Part shown: positions 10,487 through 19,207 of the stretch, piece after piece
Numbering within the stretch: the stretch's first letter is position 1
How the letters are laid out: every line of letters begins with the position of its first letter
Origin: Albidovulum sp.
GTDB taxonomy: Bacteria; Pseudomonadota; Alphaproteobacteria; Rhodobacterales; Rhodobacteraceae
Assembly (NCBI GenBank): GCA_028823855.1
Contig: JAPPFL010000038.1
Coordinates: 1 to 64,000 of the forward strand
Direction: 5' to 3'
Length of the DNA stretch: 64,000 nt
Position numbers and translations under genes: made by a program
The notes under the pieces: generated by a model
Database searches by the model: none
Told to the model about the DNA's origin: nothing
Seen by the model: only the letters and a program-made list of their open reading frames with translations

Positions 10487-11143
10487 ATGGCTTCCAAAGC
10501 AAAAATCGGCGTTGAAATGTATTCGCGAACGAGTTCGTTCGAAGCGGGACGAACCGCGTTGCTCGTTGTCGACATGCAAAATGAGTTTTGTATTCCGGGC
10601 AAGGACTCGCAGCACCCTGAACTCGATGAACAAAGCTACTTCCATCAACGCCTGACGTCCACTGTGCTGCCAAATCAAGCAAAACTACTGAATTGCGGGC
10701 GGCGAAAAAATGTGGAAATCGTCTATACCGTCATCGAAAGCTTGACGAAGGACGGAAGAGACCGGTCGCCAGACCACAAGCTATCGGGCATCCACGTATC
10801 CCGTGGATCGTCCGGGGCGAAAATGCCGGATGCGATAGCACCGCATTGCGATGAAATCGTAATTCCGAAAACTTCATCCGGAGTCTTCAACTCAACCAAC
10901 ATAGACTACGTCCTACGCAACCTCGGCATACGGTTTCTGATCGTTTTCGGCATCGTTACCGACCAATGCGTCGACATGGCAGTTCGCGATGCCGCCGATC
11001 GAGGTTACATGGTGACCATGGTCGACGACGCATCCGCGACATTGACTCGCGAACGCCACGCCGCGGCCTTAAGCGCATTCGGCGGCTACTGCCGAATTGC
11101 ATCGACCAGGGAAGTGCTGGCCTTGCTTGAAGAAATTGCTTGA
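10487..11143 (+). CDS. Isochorismatase-like cysteine hydrolase
   Basis: A 218-aa cytoplasmic enzyme of the isochorismatase/nicotinamidase superfamily, which hydrolyses amides or carbamoyl groups. The Asp-Lys-Cys triad is present: Asp in 'LLVVDMQNEF' (about residue 30), Lys in 'VIPKTSSGVFNSTN' (about 126) and Cys in 'VTDQCVDMAVRDA' (about 163), with the cis-peptide region 'GIVTDQ' before the Cys. Intact, full family length, ATG start 2 bases after the livM stop and directly abutting the next gene, so translationally coupled. Context with formylglutamate amidohydrolase suggests the release of ammonia or a formyl/carbamoyl group from an imported amide; the substrate is not known. Confidence 0.85.
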   Translation: MASKAKIGVEMYSRTSSFEAGRTALLVVDMQNEFCIPGKDSQHPELDEQSYFHQRLTSTVLPNQAKLLNCGRRKNVEIVYTVIESLTKDGRDRSPDHKLSGIHVSRGSSGAKMPDAIAPHCDEIVIPKTSSGVFNSTNIDYVLRNLGIRFLIVFGIVTDQCVDMAVRDAADRGYMVTMVDDASATLTRERHAAALSAFGGYCRIASTREVLALLEEIA

Positions 11144-11893
11144 ATGACCTCCCAACGCGTCCCGGTATTCGAATATTTCGAAGCTAAGGACAATTGCTCG
11201 GTCCTATTGACCTGCGAACATGCGGGGCGGCGAATACCCCCTGAGTTGAATGGCCTAGGCCTTTCCAAAGACGAAATTAACCGCCACATCGGGTGGGACA
11301 TCGGCGCCGAGGCCGTGTGCCGAGAATTGCGTGCGGCGACCGGTGCCGCTTTGTTTATTGGTCGCTTCTCGCGGCTCGTCGTCGATCTCAACAGGCCGGC
11401 AAATTCTCCCGAATGCGTCATCGGCGTAAGCGACGGAACTGAAATTCCCGGCAATTTGGGATTATCCGAACGGGAAAGGGAAGATAGAATCCGCGAATTT
11501 CACCGGCCTTTCCACGAGAAATTGGCCGAGGTTGTCGATGAGACTCGTCCTTCCGCCATTCTGCCTATCCACACCTTTACGCCGGTATTGAATTCGGATG
11601 GAGTCAAGAGGCCGTGGCACTGCGCCGTACTATACTTGGAAGCCGCCGCTCTGGGAAAAAGGTGCATTCGATTCCTAAAGTCGTACGACGATATTCTCGT
11701 TGGCGAAAATATCCCCTACAGGATTGAACCGAAAAGGGATTTTACGGTTCCCGTGCATGGCGACCGGAGGGGAATTCCGTCTGTACTCATGGAGATCCGC
11801 CAAGATTTAGTTGAGAGTGCTGACGGCCAGAGGCGATGGGCGAAGAAACTGGCGGAAATGATGAGAGCGTGCCTGCCGAGCGATCTAGGATAG
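11144..11893 (+). CDS. N-formylglutamate amidohydrolase family protein
   Basis: A 249-aa zinc-type amidohydrolase of the FGase (HutG-like) family that splits N-formyl-amino acids into formate and the amino acid. Family landmarks: 'VLLTCEHAGRRIPPEL' near the N-terminus, 'HIGWDIGAEAV', 'SRLVVDLNRP', 'FHRPFHEKL' and 'PIHTFTPVLN'. Its ATG follows the isochorismatase-like stop with no gap (TGAATG). The two enzymes are intact although all five transporter genes upstream are broken. No other histidine-utilisation genes are nearby, so a role in histidine breakdown is not supported. Formate made here could feed the formate-THF ligase encoded 12 kb away. Confidence 0.85.
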   Translation: MTSQRVPVFEYFEAKDNCSVLLTCEHAGRRIPPELNGLGLSKDEINRHIGWDIGAEAVCRELRAATGAALFIGRFSRLVVDLNRPANSPECVIGVSDGTEIPGNLGLSEREREDRIREFHRPFHEKLAEVVDETRPSAILPIHTFTPVLNSDGVKRPWHCAVLYLEAAALGKRCIRFLKSYDDILVGENIPYRIEPKRDFTVPVHGDRRGIPSVLMEIRQDLVESADGQRRWAKKLAEMMRACLPSDLG

Positions 11894-12501
11894 CGCCCGT
11901 TAAACAAGGCTATTTATATAATAGGATTGTCGAAGAATCTGGGAGCCGCCGGTCCAAAAAAACGCTGCCGAACTACGCGGCGGGGATCATAGCGCAGATT
12001 TTGCTGCCCCGAGGCTGAATGCGCGAATACTATTCGACCATCGATGACTCGAAGACCGCGCCGCCTTCGTCCGTCTGTCAACACCTAAGAAACAGCATCA
12101 AATTCATTTTCGCGGCCAATGAATGCGATGCTTTTGGACACCGAACTATGATTTGCCCAACCGGATTCGCGTATATCAAATTCAGTAATGCGTTAATTTC
12201 AATAAGTTCTTTACTGATCATAATGCAAAATCTACTGTCGATCGCATCGTAGATTACCTAAATGACGTCAAGGCAATATAATGCTTCGGCACCAACTCGC
12301 TTGCATTTATTCAAAAGGCGCGACGTCAGGAATCGGATGCAGTAGATAGAAACGGGACGGTCCAATTCTAAAATGCACCCATGCTTTTTCGCGACTACGC
12401 TGTCTTGTTGCGCTGGAAACTGGCGATTGCTTGATTCCCGGTGCAATGGTTGCGATACGCTGCAAGACGGCAGTTTATTTTGACTAGGGAGAATCCTCGC
12501 A
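11894..12501. other. Intergenic stretch upstream of the amidase gene
   Basis: About 600 bases with only short open frames of no recognisable origin. The last 20 bases hold a ribosome binding site (GGGAG) for the amidase gene. I see no tRNA, hairpin or repeat that stands out. Confidence 0.45.
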
Positions 12502-13437
12502 ATGCAAAGCCACACGATTCACAAGAATTGCGGCCATTTTGGATGGGACAATAGCCTAGATCCTATTCTGCTGGCCAAACCGGGCGATGTAATCGAAATC
12601 GAGACCGTGGATGCATCCGGCGGGCAAATAAATTCTGAATCCGATTCTTCGGGCCTAAATGATTTAGACTTCTCTAAAATTAATCCGGTTACGGGTCCGG
12701 TTTTCGTCGAAGGCGCGGAACCGGGCGATGCGATTGCCGTAAAATTTTTGGAATTTGCGCAAAGCGACTGGGGCTGGACCGCGCTCATTCCCGGATTCGG
12801 CCTGCTCGCGGACGAGTTTCCGGAGCCCTGCCTCCACATCTGGAATATTGATACCTGTTCTTCGGGGCCGTGTTTGTTCGGAGCCGGCGGCAAAATCCCG
12901 CTAAAGCCATTCTGCGGCACAGTCGGTCTCGCGCTATCCGAACCGGGACTGCATTCGGTTGTCCCGCCTAGGAGAGTAGGCGGCAATCTCGACATTCGCG
13001 ACAATTGCGTCGGCACAACTCTGTATCTCCCGGTTGAAGTTGACGGCGGACTCTTGTCGATTGGCGATACGCACGCGGCGCAGGGCGATGGCGAGGTTTG
13101 CGGAACCGCCATAGAATCGCCGATGACGGTTTCAGTCGAGATAGGTTTGATAAAATCAGCAGGATTCGACTTCCCGCGCTTTGAAACCGAAGGTCCCGTT
13201 ACGCGACACATCGATGGATCGGGTTATTTCATAGCGACCGGCATCGGACCGGATTTGATGCTCGCGGTAAAAGATTCGGTCAAGGGTATGATCGACTGGC
13301 TTAGCGCCAGCCAGGACCTAAGCGATTCCGAAGCGTATATGCTTTGCAGCATCTGCGGCGACCTGCGCATCAGTCAAATTGTCGATTTGCCGAATTGGAC
13401 GGTTTCGTTCTATTTTCCGAAGCGTGTCTTCGACTGA
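12502..13437 (+). CDS. Acetamidase/formamidase (FmdA/AmdA family)
   Basis: A 311-aa amidase that hydrolyses short aliphatic amides such as formamide or acetamide to the acid and ammonia. Family features: N-terminal 'HFGWDNSLDPILLAKPGD', 'NPVTGPVFVEGAEPGDAIAV', 'FCGTVGLALSEPG', 'GGNLDIRDNCVGTTLYLPV' and 'LLSIGDTHAAQGDGEVCGTAIE', which contains the conserved acidic/His active-site cluster. A GGGAG ribosome binding site precedes the ATG. Intact. With the isochorismatase-like and formylglutamate hydrolases it forms an amide/formyl-releasing group that would yield ammonia and formate. Confidence 0.9.
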   Translation: MQSHTIHKNCGHFGWDNSLDPILLAKPGDVIEIETVDASGGQINSESDSSGLNDLDFSKINPVTGPVFVEGAEPGDAIAVKFLEFAQSDWGWTALIPGFGLLADEFPEPCLHIWNIDTCSSGPCLFGAGGKIPLKPFCGTVGLALSEPGLHSVVPPRRVGGNLDIRDNCVGTTLYLPVEVDGGLLSIGDTHAAQGDGEVCGTAIESPMTVSVEIGLIKSAGFDFPRFETEGPVTRHIDGSGYFIATGIGPDLMLAVKDSVKGMIDWLSASQDLSDSEAYMLCSICGDLRISQIVDLPNWTVSFYFPKRVFD

Positions 13438-13440
13438 TCC

Positions 13441-13476
13441 GTGCCAAAAATTTTCGGAAAATTTCTGCCGTGGCAC
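13441..13476 (+). terminator. Inverted repeat just after the amidase gene
   Basis: GTGCCA (13441-13446) pairs with TGGCAC (13471-13476), and an inner AAATTTT/AAAATTT pair lies between. It begins 4 bases after the amidase stop. There is no U-run after the stem, so it is a weak candidate for a transcript-end or RNA-stabilising hairpin. Confidence 0.25.
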
Positions 13477-14414
13477 TGCGTGCCGGGAACGATTAGCGCA
13501 TCCCCGGGTTGCAGCGAAGATTGGAGTCGGTATGCAGTTTGCCAAGTCAATTCCTACCGAGTTGCCGTAAACGAAATTCGGTCGTCCGAAGGCGCGCGCT
13601 GAATCTAAACTGCGAGGGTAGGCGGCGGCGACCGCGCTCCAAGCCTCAATCCTCGGAAAATTTGCTTTTCCAAACTAAAATGTCGAGCGATCGCGAGTTC
13701 GACCAACTCTTGGAGCGCGAGAGCGGAAAGGGCCCGCTCCGGCAAAGCGCGTGGCATGAGCAGTTTCGAAATGCGCCAAACCGCGAACACGGGCCGAATT
13801 GCCCGCAGCTCCGTTTATGCCGACAGGGAAGATTTCACGCATTTCAGCGTCGGTCGCCCATTCGAGGTGCCGGGCGAGGTGGAGATGATTCCGGCGGACG
13901 ATGCCGTTCCCGGTCAACCGGTTGCAGCCCTCGGCGATCTCCCGCTCTTCCTTCATGGTTTGAGTGATCGCGGGGACTTCCGACGGCGACGGCGCGCTCG
14001 GCAAGCATCCCGGTCGGCCGCCTCGGCGAATCCCGGCATCCGCGGAATTCACGGGAAGATCGGAAACAAGGCAGGCCGCGACCGGGTCGGAGAAATCGCG
14101 GCACGGGTCCGCTTCGCCGCCCGATGGGTCTTCAGATCATCGCTGCGTCGAATCCCGGGCTGTGACCGCTTTGAAACTGCGGAGCCGGAGGCGCAAAATC
14201 CTATTTCGCGTTTTGTACTTTTGTGCAGATACGCCCAACAATATAACCCGATTCTTGCGCCGCCTCCCGGCATTCCCGCGATGGAGAGTGCAAACGGCGG
14301 TTCTGGTCTGCAACTTGGTCGTGTTCGAATTGTATGTCCGGCATATTCGCTATATGCTGCTTGTCGAACAGATATTTCTCAAGATAGTTCAGACAGTGCG
14401 GAGAATTTAGCGCG
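13477..14414. other. Gene-free stretch before lipA, locally GC-rich
   Basis: About 940 bases. The part from 13600 to 14160 is richer in GC and has long overlapping frames on both strands (up to 249 codons on + and 125 on -), a usual by-product of GC-rich, stop-poor DNA. None carries a motif I recognise. It may be a decayed gene from a different source. Confidence 0.4.
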
Positions 14415-15374
14415 GTGGTACGCGATATCAGCATTCCAAAACTTCGTCACCCGGAAAAGGCTTTCCGGCCGGACGAAGCTCAACCAAGAAAGCCTCCTTG
14501 GATAAGAGTTAAAGCGCCTGGTTCTAAAGGTTTCAGAAAAACCCGTGAAATAATTCGGGAAAACCGACTTGTCACCGTTTGCGAGGAAGCGGGATGCCCT
14601 AATGTTGGAGAGTGCTGGAGCCGAGGCCATGCTACCATGATGATTATGGGAGAAATCTGCACTCGCGGCTGCACGTTCTGCAATGTGGCGACCGGACGGC
14701 CCGAATCTCTTGACCTGTTTGAACCAGCGCGCGTCGCCGATGCGGTAGCAAAGCTGGGGCTAACGCATGTGGTCGTTACAAGCGTTGATAGAGACGACTT
14801 GGATGACGGGGGAGCGGAGCATTTCGCGAGAACGATTCGAGCGATCCGCCGCAAGACTCCCAATACAACAATTGAGGTTCTTACGCCGGATTTTCTAAAA
14901 TGCGAAAACTCGGCTTTGGAAACGGTGCTTGAAGCCGGTCCCGACGTATTTAATCACAATCTGGAAACAGTTCCGGGTCTTTATCGCGAGATTCGCCCCG
15001 GAGCTCGCTACTTCCACTCGCTTAGGTTGCTGCAGCGCGCGAAGGAAGGAAAGCCTGACGTCTTTACCAAGTCGGGCCTCATGGTCGGACTCGGCGAAAA
15101 CCGCCAAGAAGTTCTGCAGGTTATGGACGATATGCGCTCCGCGCAGGTCGATTTCCTTACCATAGGACAATATCTTCAGCCGACGCGGAAGCACCATGCG
15201 GTAATGCGTTGGGTGCCGCCCGACGAGTTCGCATCTTACGAAATGTCGGCCTACGGCAAGGGATTTTTACTGGTCTCGGCATCGCCACTGACCCGGTCCA
15301 GCTACCATGCGGACGAGGATTTTAATCGCTTGCGGCAAGCTAGGCGCGATGCCTTGGACCGAAGAACCGGATAG
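14415..15374 (+). CDS. lipA: Lipoyl synthase
   Basis: A radical-SAM enzyme (319 aa) that inserts two sulfurs into octanoyl groups on lipoyl domains. Both 4Fe-4S sites are present: the auxiliary cluster CX4CX5C as '[12 protein letters not shown]' (about residues 56-67) and the radical-SAM CX3CX2C as 'CTRGCTFC' (about 82-89). The C-terminal 'LTRSSYHA' Arg-Ser-Ser-Tyr motif, which holds the serine ligand, is intact. Start is GTG. The gene depends on the Fe-S supply from the SUF operon further along. Neighbours are gene-free DNA, so it is probably a single-gene unit. Confidence 0.95.
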   Translation: MVRDISIPKLRHPEKAFRPDEAQPRKPPWIRVKAPGSKGFRKTREIIRENRLVTVCEEAGCPNVGECWSRGHATMMIMGEICTRGCTFCNVATGRPESLDLFEPARVADAVAKLGLTHVVVTSVDRDDLDDGGAEHFARTIRAIRRKTPNTTIEVLTPDFLKCENSALETVLEAGPDVFNHNLETVPGLYREIRPGARYFHSLRLLQRAKEGKPDVFTKSGLMVGLGENRQEVLQVMDDMRSAQVDFLTIGQYLQPTRKHHAVMRWVPPDEFASYEMSAYGKGFLLVSASPLTRSSYHADEDFNRLRQARRDALDRRTG

Positions 15375-15804
15375 TGGAGCCGTCCGGAATCGACTGGCTA
15401 CGGCGTCCGATTTCGATACCGCGAAATAAGTATTTCGGGTCCTTGCAGAGGTTCTTTCGCCAACTCCCCGTGATTAGAATTTTGACTTGGTAGAGCGCAG
15501 AGCCGAAGCCTCGTTTTGGAATAGCCGATTCTTTCCCCGCCGGAAGTGTTTCAGAGAACTCGGCGCACTTCGGCCGCTGGAACGCGAAATCGGTTAGCTC
15601 ATTTGCCGTAATCCTAGCATAAACCGTGACATTCGGCTTGGCGTAAGAATTTCAAAACTCCGGTTCGCCTGCCGGGCATTGACGAGGTCCGTTTGATAGT
15701 TCCCGCGCCACTCGCTCGTAAATTTTCCAATTTTCGTTAGTTGCATTGACGAAAGTCAGGTGGTTTGGGCGGTCGTCAAAGAACCTAAAGCGTTTCCCGG
15801 TCAT
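15334..15804 (-). pseudogene. Possible decayed gene convergent with lipA
   Basis: On the minus strand an ATG at 15802-15804 opens a frame ('MTGKRFRFFDDRPNHLTFVN') that runs 156 codons with a single internal TGA at 15652-15654, before a TAG inside the lipA 3' end. One stop in that length is fewer than expected by chance at this base composition, and the amino-acid mix is protein-like. I do not recognise the family. It could be a recently broken small gene or a chance frame. Confidence 0.3.
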
Positions 15805-16181
15805 CTATCCATTCTGCTCAACTGCGCCCATTTGCCTGTCAAGCGCAGGTCCACAGCGGATTCGTGCGGCAATCAATTCAATCTGCCAATCCGGCGCATT
15901 CACCCTGGCAGCCGTTTAGACTAAGCTCTGGGCCAGCGAATCTCGTCGCGTCCTGTCGGCCGGTTGGAATCCCGATTCACTGATTTAGCGAAACCGTCTC
16001 GCGCGCCTTTCGGCCGAAGAAGCGGGCGATTGACTTACCGGCATCATTCGATAGCGAATGGGAAAGCGAAAACCGTACGACAGACACTTGATCCGAAATT
16101 CGGGTGCCCAATTGATCGATCTCGCTGCCAAGAGAATTTAAACGCTGCTGCCGCGCAGCATTGTTCAACCTTGAAATGCAC
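15805..16181. other. Gene-free stretch downstream of the ligase alpha subunit
   Basis: About 375 bases downstream (minus direction) of the SucD-like gene. The long plus-strand frame crossing this area is antisense to the ligase gene and is not a gene. I see no clear terminator. Confidence 0.4.
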
Positions 16182-17057
16182 TCAGTTTGCCAGCGCATTC
16201 TGCAGTTTCGGCGCGACATCGTCGGCATGTTTCGCGATCAGCGCGCCGGCCCGATTCAAAGCGTCGCACTTTGCCCGGGCAGAACCGCTTTCGAGGACCG
16301 AGAGCGTTCCGGCGTGTCCCATTCTTCGCTCCTCCGGCGCATGGCGGCCGACAATGAGCGCAACGACCGGTTTGCCGAATTTTTCGCGCGACAAATATTC
16401 TGCGGCTTCCTCTTCTTCGGTCCCGCCAATTTCGCCTATTAGAACAACTCCGTCCGTGTCCGAGTCTTCCTTGAAGAGTTCAAGGCAACGCCGAAAACCG
16501 ATCCCGTGAATCGGATCTCCGCCTATGCCGACTACTGTAGACTGGCCCATTCCTAGCCTGGTCGTTTGGGCGACGATTTCGCTCGTGAGGGATGCGGAGC
16601 GGCTAACGATGCCGACTCGTCCCGGTACCGCCGCGTCCGTCGCCATAACTCCGATCTTGCATTGGCCCGGAACGAGAAGCCCTTGGGAATTGGGTCCAAT
16701 CAATGCCGAACGGGAACCGTTCAAAATATTCTTTACCTTCACCATATCGTGAATTGGAACGCGTTCCGTGATGCACACGATCAAGCCGATTTCTGCCTCG
16801 ATTGCCTCAATCATGGCGGCGGCGGCTTGGTGGGCCGGGACAACTATTAAACTGGCAGCAGCTTCCGTGGCCTCGGCCGCCTCTTTGACGGTATTGTACA
16901 TTGGCAAGCCCAGGTGTCGCCGTCCGCCCTTGCCCGGCCTTACGCCCGCCGCGTATCTGGAACCGTACCTTATCGCAGCATCGCTATAGAATGTTCCCGC
17001 TCGACCCGTCATTCCTTGAACGATAACTCCGGTATTTGAACTCGCCAAGATAGCCAT
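16182..17057 (-). CDS. Succinyl-CoA-synthetase-like acid-CoA ligase, alpha subunit
   Basis: A 291-aa subunit of an ADP-forming acid-CoA ligase. The N-terminal CoA-binding fold has 'VQGMTGRAGTFYSDAAIRYG' and 'GGVRPGKGG'-type sequence; the catalytic His that is phosphorylated lies in 'RRMGHAGTLSV' (about residue 245). 'VVLIGEIGGTEEEEAAEYL' is the usual acidic loop. It differs from housekeeping SucD at the substrate-side segment ('GPNSQGLLVPGQCKIGVM' instead of the usual GPNCPG form). Its ATG overlaps the beta-subunit stop by one base. Position beside formyl-CoA transferase and formate-THF ligase suggests it activates a small acid of this pathway (oxalate or a 2-hydroxy acid), not TCA-cycle succinate. 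This is inference. Confidence 0.85.
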   Translation of the reverse strand: MAILASSNTGVIVQGMTGRAGTFYSDAAIRYGSRYAAGVRPGKGGRRHLGLPMYNTVKEAAEATEAAASLIVVPAHQAAAAMIEAIEAEIGLIVCITERVPIHDMVKVKNILNGSRSALIGPNSQGLLVPGQCKIGVMATDAAVPGRVGIVSRSASLTSEIVAQTTRLGMGQSTVVGIGGDPIHGIGFRRCLELFKEDSDTDGVVLIGEIGGTEEEEAAEYLSREKFGKPVVALIVGRHAPEERRMGHAGTLSVLESGSARAKCDALNRAGALIAKHADDVAPKLQNALAN

Positions 17058-18232
17058 TACCGGCTCCCTTTGCTTGCGATTGCGACCGCTCGCGAAACTG
17101 CCGGAACCATAGAGCCGAATTCTTCATAGGGCAGGGCACGGTCCCGCATTATCGACCGCGCCCAGGAGGCGTTCTGGCCGGCCGCTCTGTAAACTATGGG
17201 AATTTTTCTGGAACTTCGCGAATACGCAAAGTTTAGGGCCTCGGCGATCGTGTCGCAGACCGTCATTCCGCCTCCGTGGATATTGACGAGCAGGACATCG
17301 ATGCCATCGCGTTCAATTAGCATCTGGACAACCTTCGCAATTTGGAAACTGCCAGTTGTCGTTCTGATATCCATGAAATTAGCCGGCTTTCCGCCCCGGT
17401 CTATAATGAGGTCGTGCGTAGCGAGACCGAGACCCGCTCCGTTGACTACGACGCCGATATTTCCGTCCAGCAAGATGAAGTTCACGTCGTTGTCCCGCGC
17501 AAGGCGTTCTTCCGGTTTCATGGGAACACTGAAATTTATCTGTTCCAGCAACGGATTGCGCGGCAGGGCGTTGGAATCGATAATGACTTTTGCGTCGACG
17601 GCTACAGCCGATTGTTCGGGCGTGATGATCAACGGGTTTATTTCGACAAGGACCGCTTCGTAGTCGCAGAACGCCCTCACCGCCCGGTCCGCGAGAACGG
17701 CGGCGTTTTCGAGGGCCGGGCCCGCAATGCCGAATTGACATAAAAATCCTTGAATTTCGTTCGACGAAGTATTTCCGTCCGCGGGAAGGGTCATCGTTTT
17801 GACGATTTCCGGCGTTTCGCTAGCCGCTTTCTCAAAAAGGTTTCCCCCGAACGGCGCGGCGATAATAGTCGGCCTGGCATTGCGCTGGTTTACAACCACT
17901 GCAAGGTACAACTCCGTTTCCGCGATCAGAGCGGGCTCGACGAAAACCTGTTCGACCAGTTCGCCTTCAGATCCGGTCTGCGAAGTCACGAGTCTCGAAT
18001 TCAGCATTTCGGCGGCGAGCCTCTGCGCTTCTTTCGGCGAGGAAGCAAATTTAATTCCGCCCGCCAATCCTCGGCCACCGGCGGCAATTTGCGCCTTGAT
18101 GACAAATTTCTCGCCTGCCAGGTCCCTGGCGTTCTTCTCCGCCTGGTCAGGAGAATTCGCTACGCGCCCGCCCGGCACGGAGACCCCGTGTCCGGCTAGC
18201 AATTCCTTTGCCTGATGCTCCAATAGGTACAT
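17057..18232 (-). CDS. Succinyl-CoA-synthetase-like acid-CoA ligase, beta subunit (ATP-grasp)
   Basis: A 391-aa ATP-grasp subunit. Start is the ATG at 18232, giving 'MYLLEHQAKELLAGHGVSVP', the family N-terminus, with a GGAG site 8 bases upstream. 'FVIKAQIAAGGRGLAGGIKF' is the nucleotide-binding strand/loop and 'VLVEINPLIIT' holds the Mg-binding acidic residues. The C-terminal half shows 'VVNGAGLGLATHDLII' but then 'MDIRTTTGS' where SucC has LDVGGGA, and 'LLVNIHGGGMTVCDTIAEAL' where SucC has a VNIFGG(I)-type loop. These changes sit in the CoA/substrate half, so a different acid is likely. MtkA (malate-CoA ligase) also keeps the Gly-rich loop, so it is not a simple MtkA. Confidence 0.85.
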   Translation of the reverse strand: MYLLEHQAKELLAGHGVSVPGGRVANSPDQAEKNARDLAGEKFVIKAQIAAGGRGLAGGIKFASSPKEAQRLAAEMLNSRLVTSQTGSEGELVEQVFVEPALIAETELYLAVVVNQRNARPTIIAAPFGGNLFEKAASETPEIVKTMTLPADGNTSSNEIQGFLCQFGIAGPALENAAVLADRAVRAFCDYEAVLVEINPLIITPEQSAVAVDAKVIIDSNALPRNPLLEQINFSVPMKPEERLARDNDVNFILLDGNIGVVVNGAGLGLATHDLIIDRGGKPANFMDIRTTTGSFQIAKVVQMLIERDGIDVLLVNIHGGGMTVCDTIAEALNFAYSRSSRKIPIVYRAAGQNASWARSIMRDRALPYEEFGSMVPAVSRAVAIASKGSR

Positions 18233-18423
18233 GCGCCGTTCTCCGAATGCGGCCTCGTTCAAGAACAAACGAATTTCCGCCTAAAATCAAGCCATTGTTT
18301 GGCATTTTGCATACCAGGCAGAAAAATTTCTCGATTCCTTTCGCAAGTCTTCGGATTGTTTTAGAATTGCGCCGATTTCACGGGATCAAGACCCGCTATC
18401 GGATTGCAACGACAGCAGGGATA

Positions 18424-18433
18424 TGGTATACCA
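18424..18433. promoter_or_regulatory. TGGTATACCA palindrome, likely GntR/FCD operator
   Basis: A perfect 10-bp palindrome in the divergent gap between the ligase pair and the GntR gene, 71 bases before the regulator's start codon and about 190 bases before the ligase start. TGGT-N2-ACCA cores are known for FadR-subfamily regulators such as UxuR/ExuR. The position suits autoregulation plus control of the ligase and of the downstream island. Confidence 0.55.
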
Positions 18434-18504
18434 CGTTTCGGCAATCCGCGATTCGCCGGGATGCCGCTCTGTAATTGAAGGAAGAGAGCTAGTTCGCCGG
18501 CTGC

Positions 18505-19206
18505 ATGATTACGCTGAAACCTTTAAATCTGCATTCGACTCTAAAGGACCAGATCTATGGCGTTCTGCGCGAGGCGATTCTGGAAGCGGACGTTTACGAC
18601 GAATCGGCTTCTCTCAAAATGGACGAACGGCATATGGCGGCGCAGCTAGGAATATCGCGCACGCCGCTTCGGGAGGCCCTGACGCGTCTCGAAAACGAAG
18701 GATTGGTAGAGATTCAGGCTCGGAAGGGTGTCTACGTGAAACGCCTGAGCTTGAAAGAGATCGTTGAAATGATAACCGTTTGGGCGGCGCTGGAAAGCAT
18801 GGCCGCGCGGCTCGCATGCGAAAAGGCTTCGGACGACGAAATCGAAGCGCTTCGAATGATCGGTGCGCGCTACACTATGGACTCCGCCGCCGCAAGGCTA
18901 AACGAATATTCGGAATCCAATATCGAATTCCACCGTACGATTATCCATTTGTCGAAATGCACGAGGCTACAGGAGATCAGCGAGGATTTGTTTTCGCAGC
19001 TGCGGCCGGTAAGGAGACGGGCGCTCCGCGATACGAAGAGAGCGCATACGTCGGTAGGCGAGCACGCCAAGATAGTCGAGGCTATTGCCGCCCGCGATGC
19101 GGTTTTGGCGGCGGACCTCGTGCGCGACCACACGATTCGTCTCGGCGACTACATCCGCAACACGTGGATTGCTTTGGACGGAAACGGAAAAGGACAGGAC
19201 TTCTAG
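18505..19206 (+). CDS. GntR-family regulator (FCD subfamily) of the C1/CoA island
   Basis: A 233-aa regulator. The N-terminal winged helix (about residues 10-75) has 'MDERHMAAQLGISRTPLREALTRLENEGLV' and the wing 'QARKGVYVK'. The FCD domain (about 85-215) has 'NIEFHRTIIHLS' and 'EHAKIVEAIAARDAVLAADLVRDH', with His/Asp/Glu residues typical of a metal-assisted ligand pocket. It is divergent from the ligase genes and directly followed, one base after its stop, by the ThDP enzyme gene. It is therefore the first gene of the island operon and the likely controller, through the TGGTATACCA site. Confidence 0.88.
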   Translation: MITLKPLNLHSTLKDQIYGVLREAILEADVYDESASLKMDERHMAAQLGISRTPLREALTRLENEGLVEIQARKGVYVKRLSLKEIVEMITVWAALESMAARLACEKASDDEIEALRMIGARYTMDSAAARLNEYSESNIEFHRTIIHLSKCTRLQEISEDLFSQLRPVRRRALRDTKRAHTSVGEHAKIVEAIAARDAVLAADLVRDHTIRLGDYIRNTWIALDGNGKGQDF

Positions 19207-19207
19207 A

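Noticed and set aside
13756-14505. Plus-strand 249-codon frame before lipA
   Set aside because: Arg/Ser-rich, overlaps the lipA start, has no motif; a by-product of GC-rich DNA.
15964-16509. Long plus-strand frame of 181 codons
   Set aside because: It is antisense to the conserved alpha-subunit ligase gene and has Ser/Arg-rich nonsense composition.
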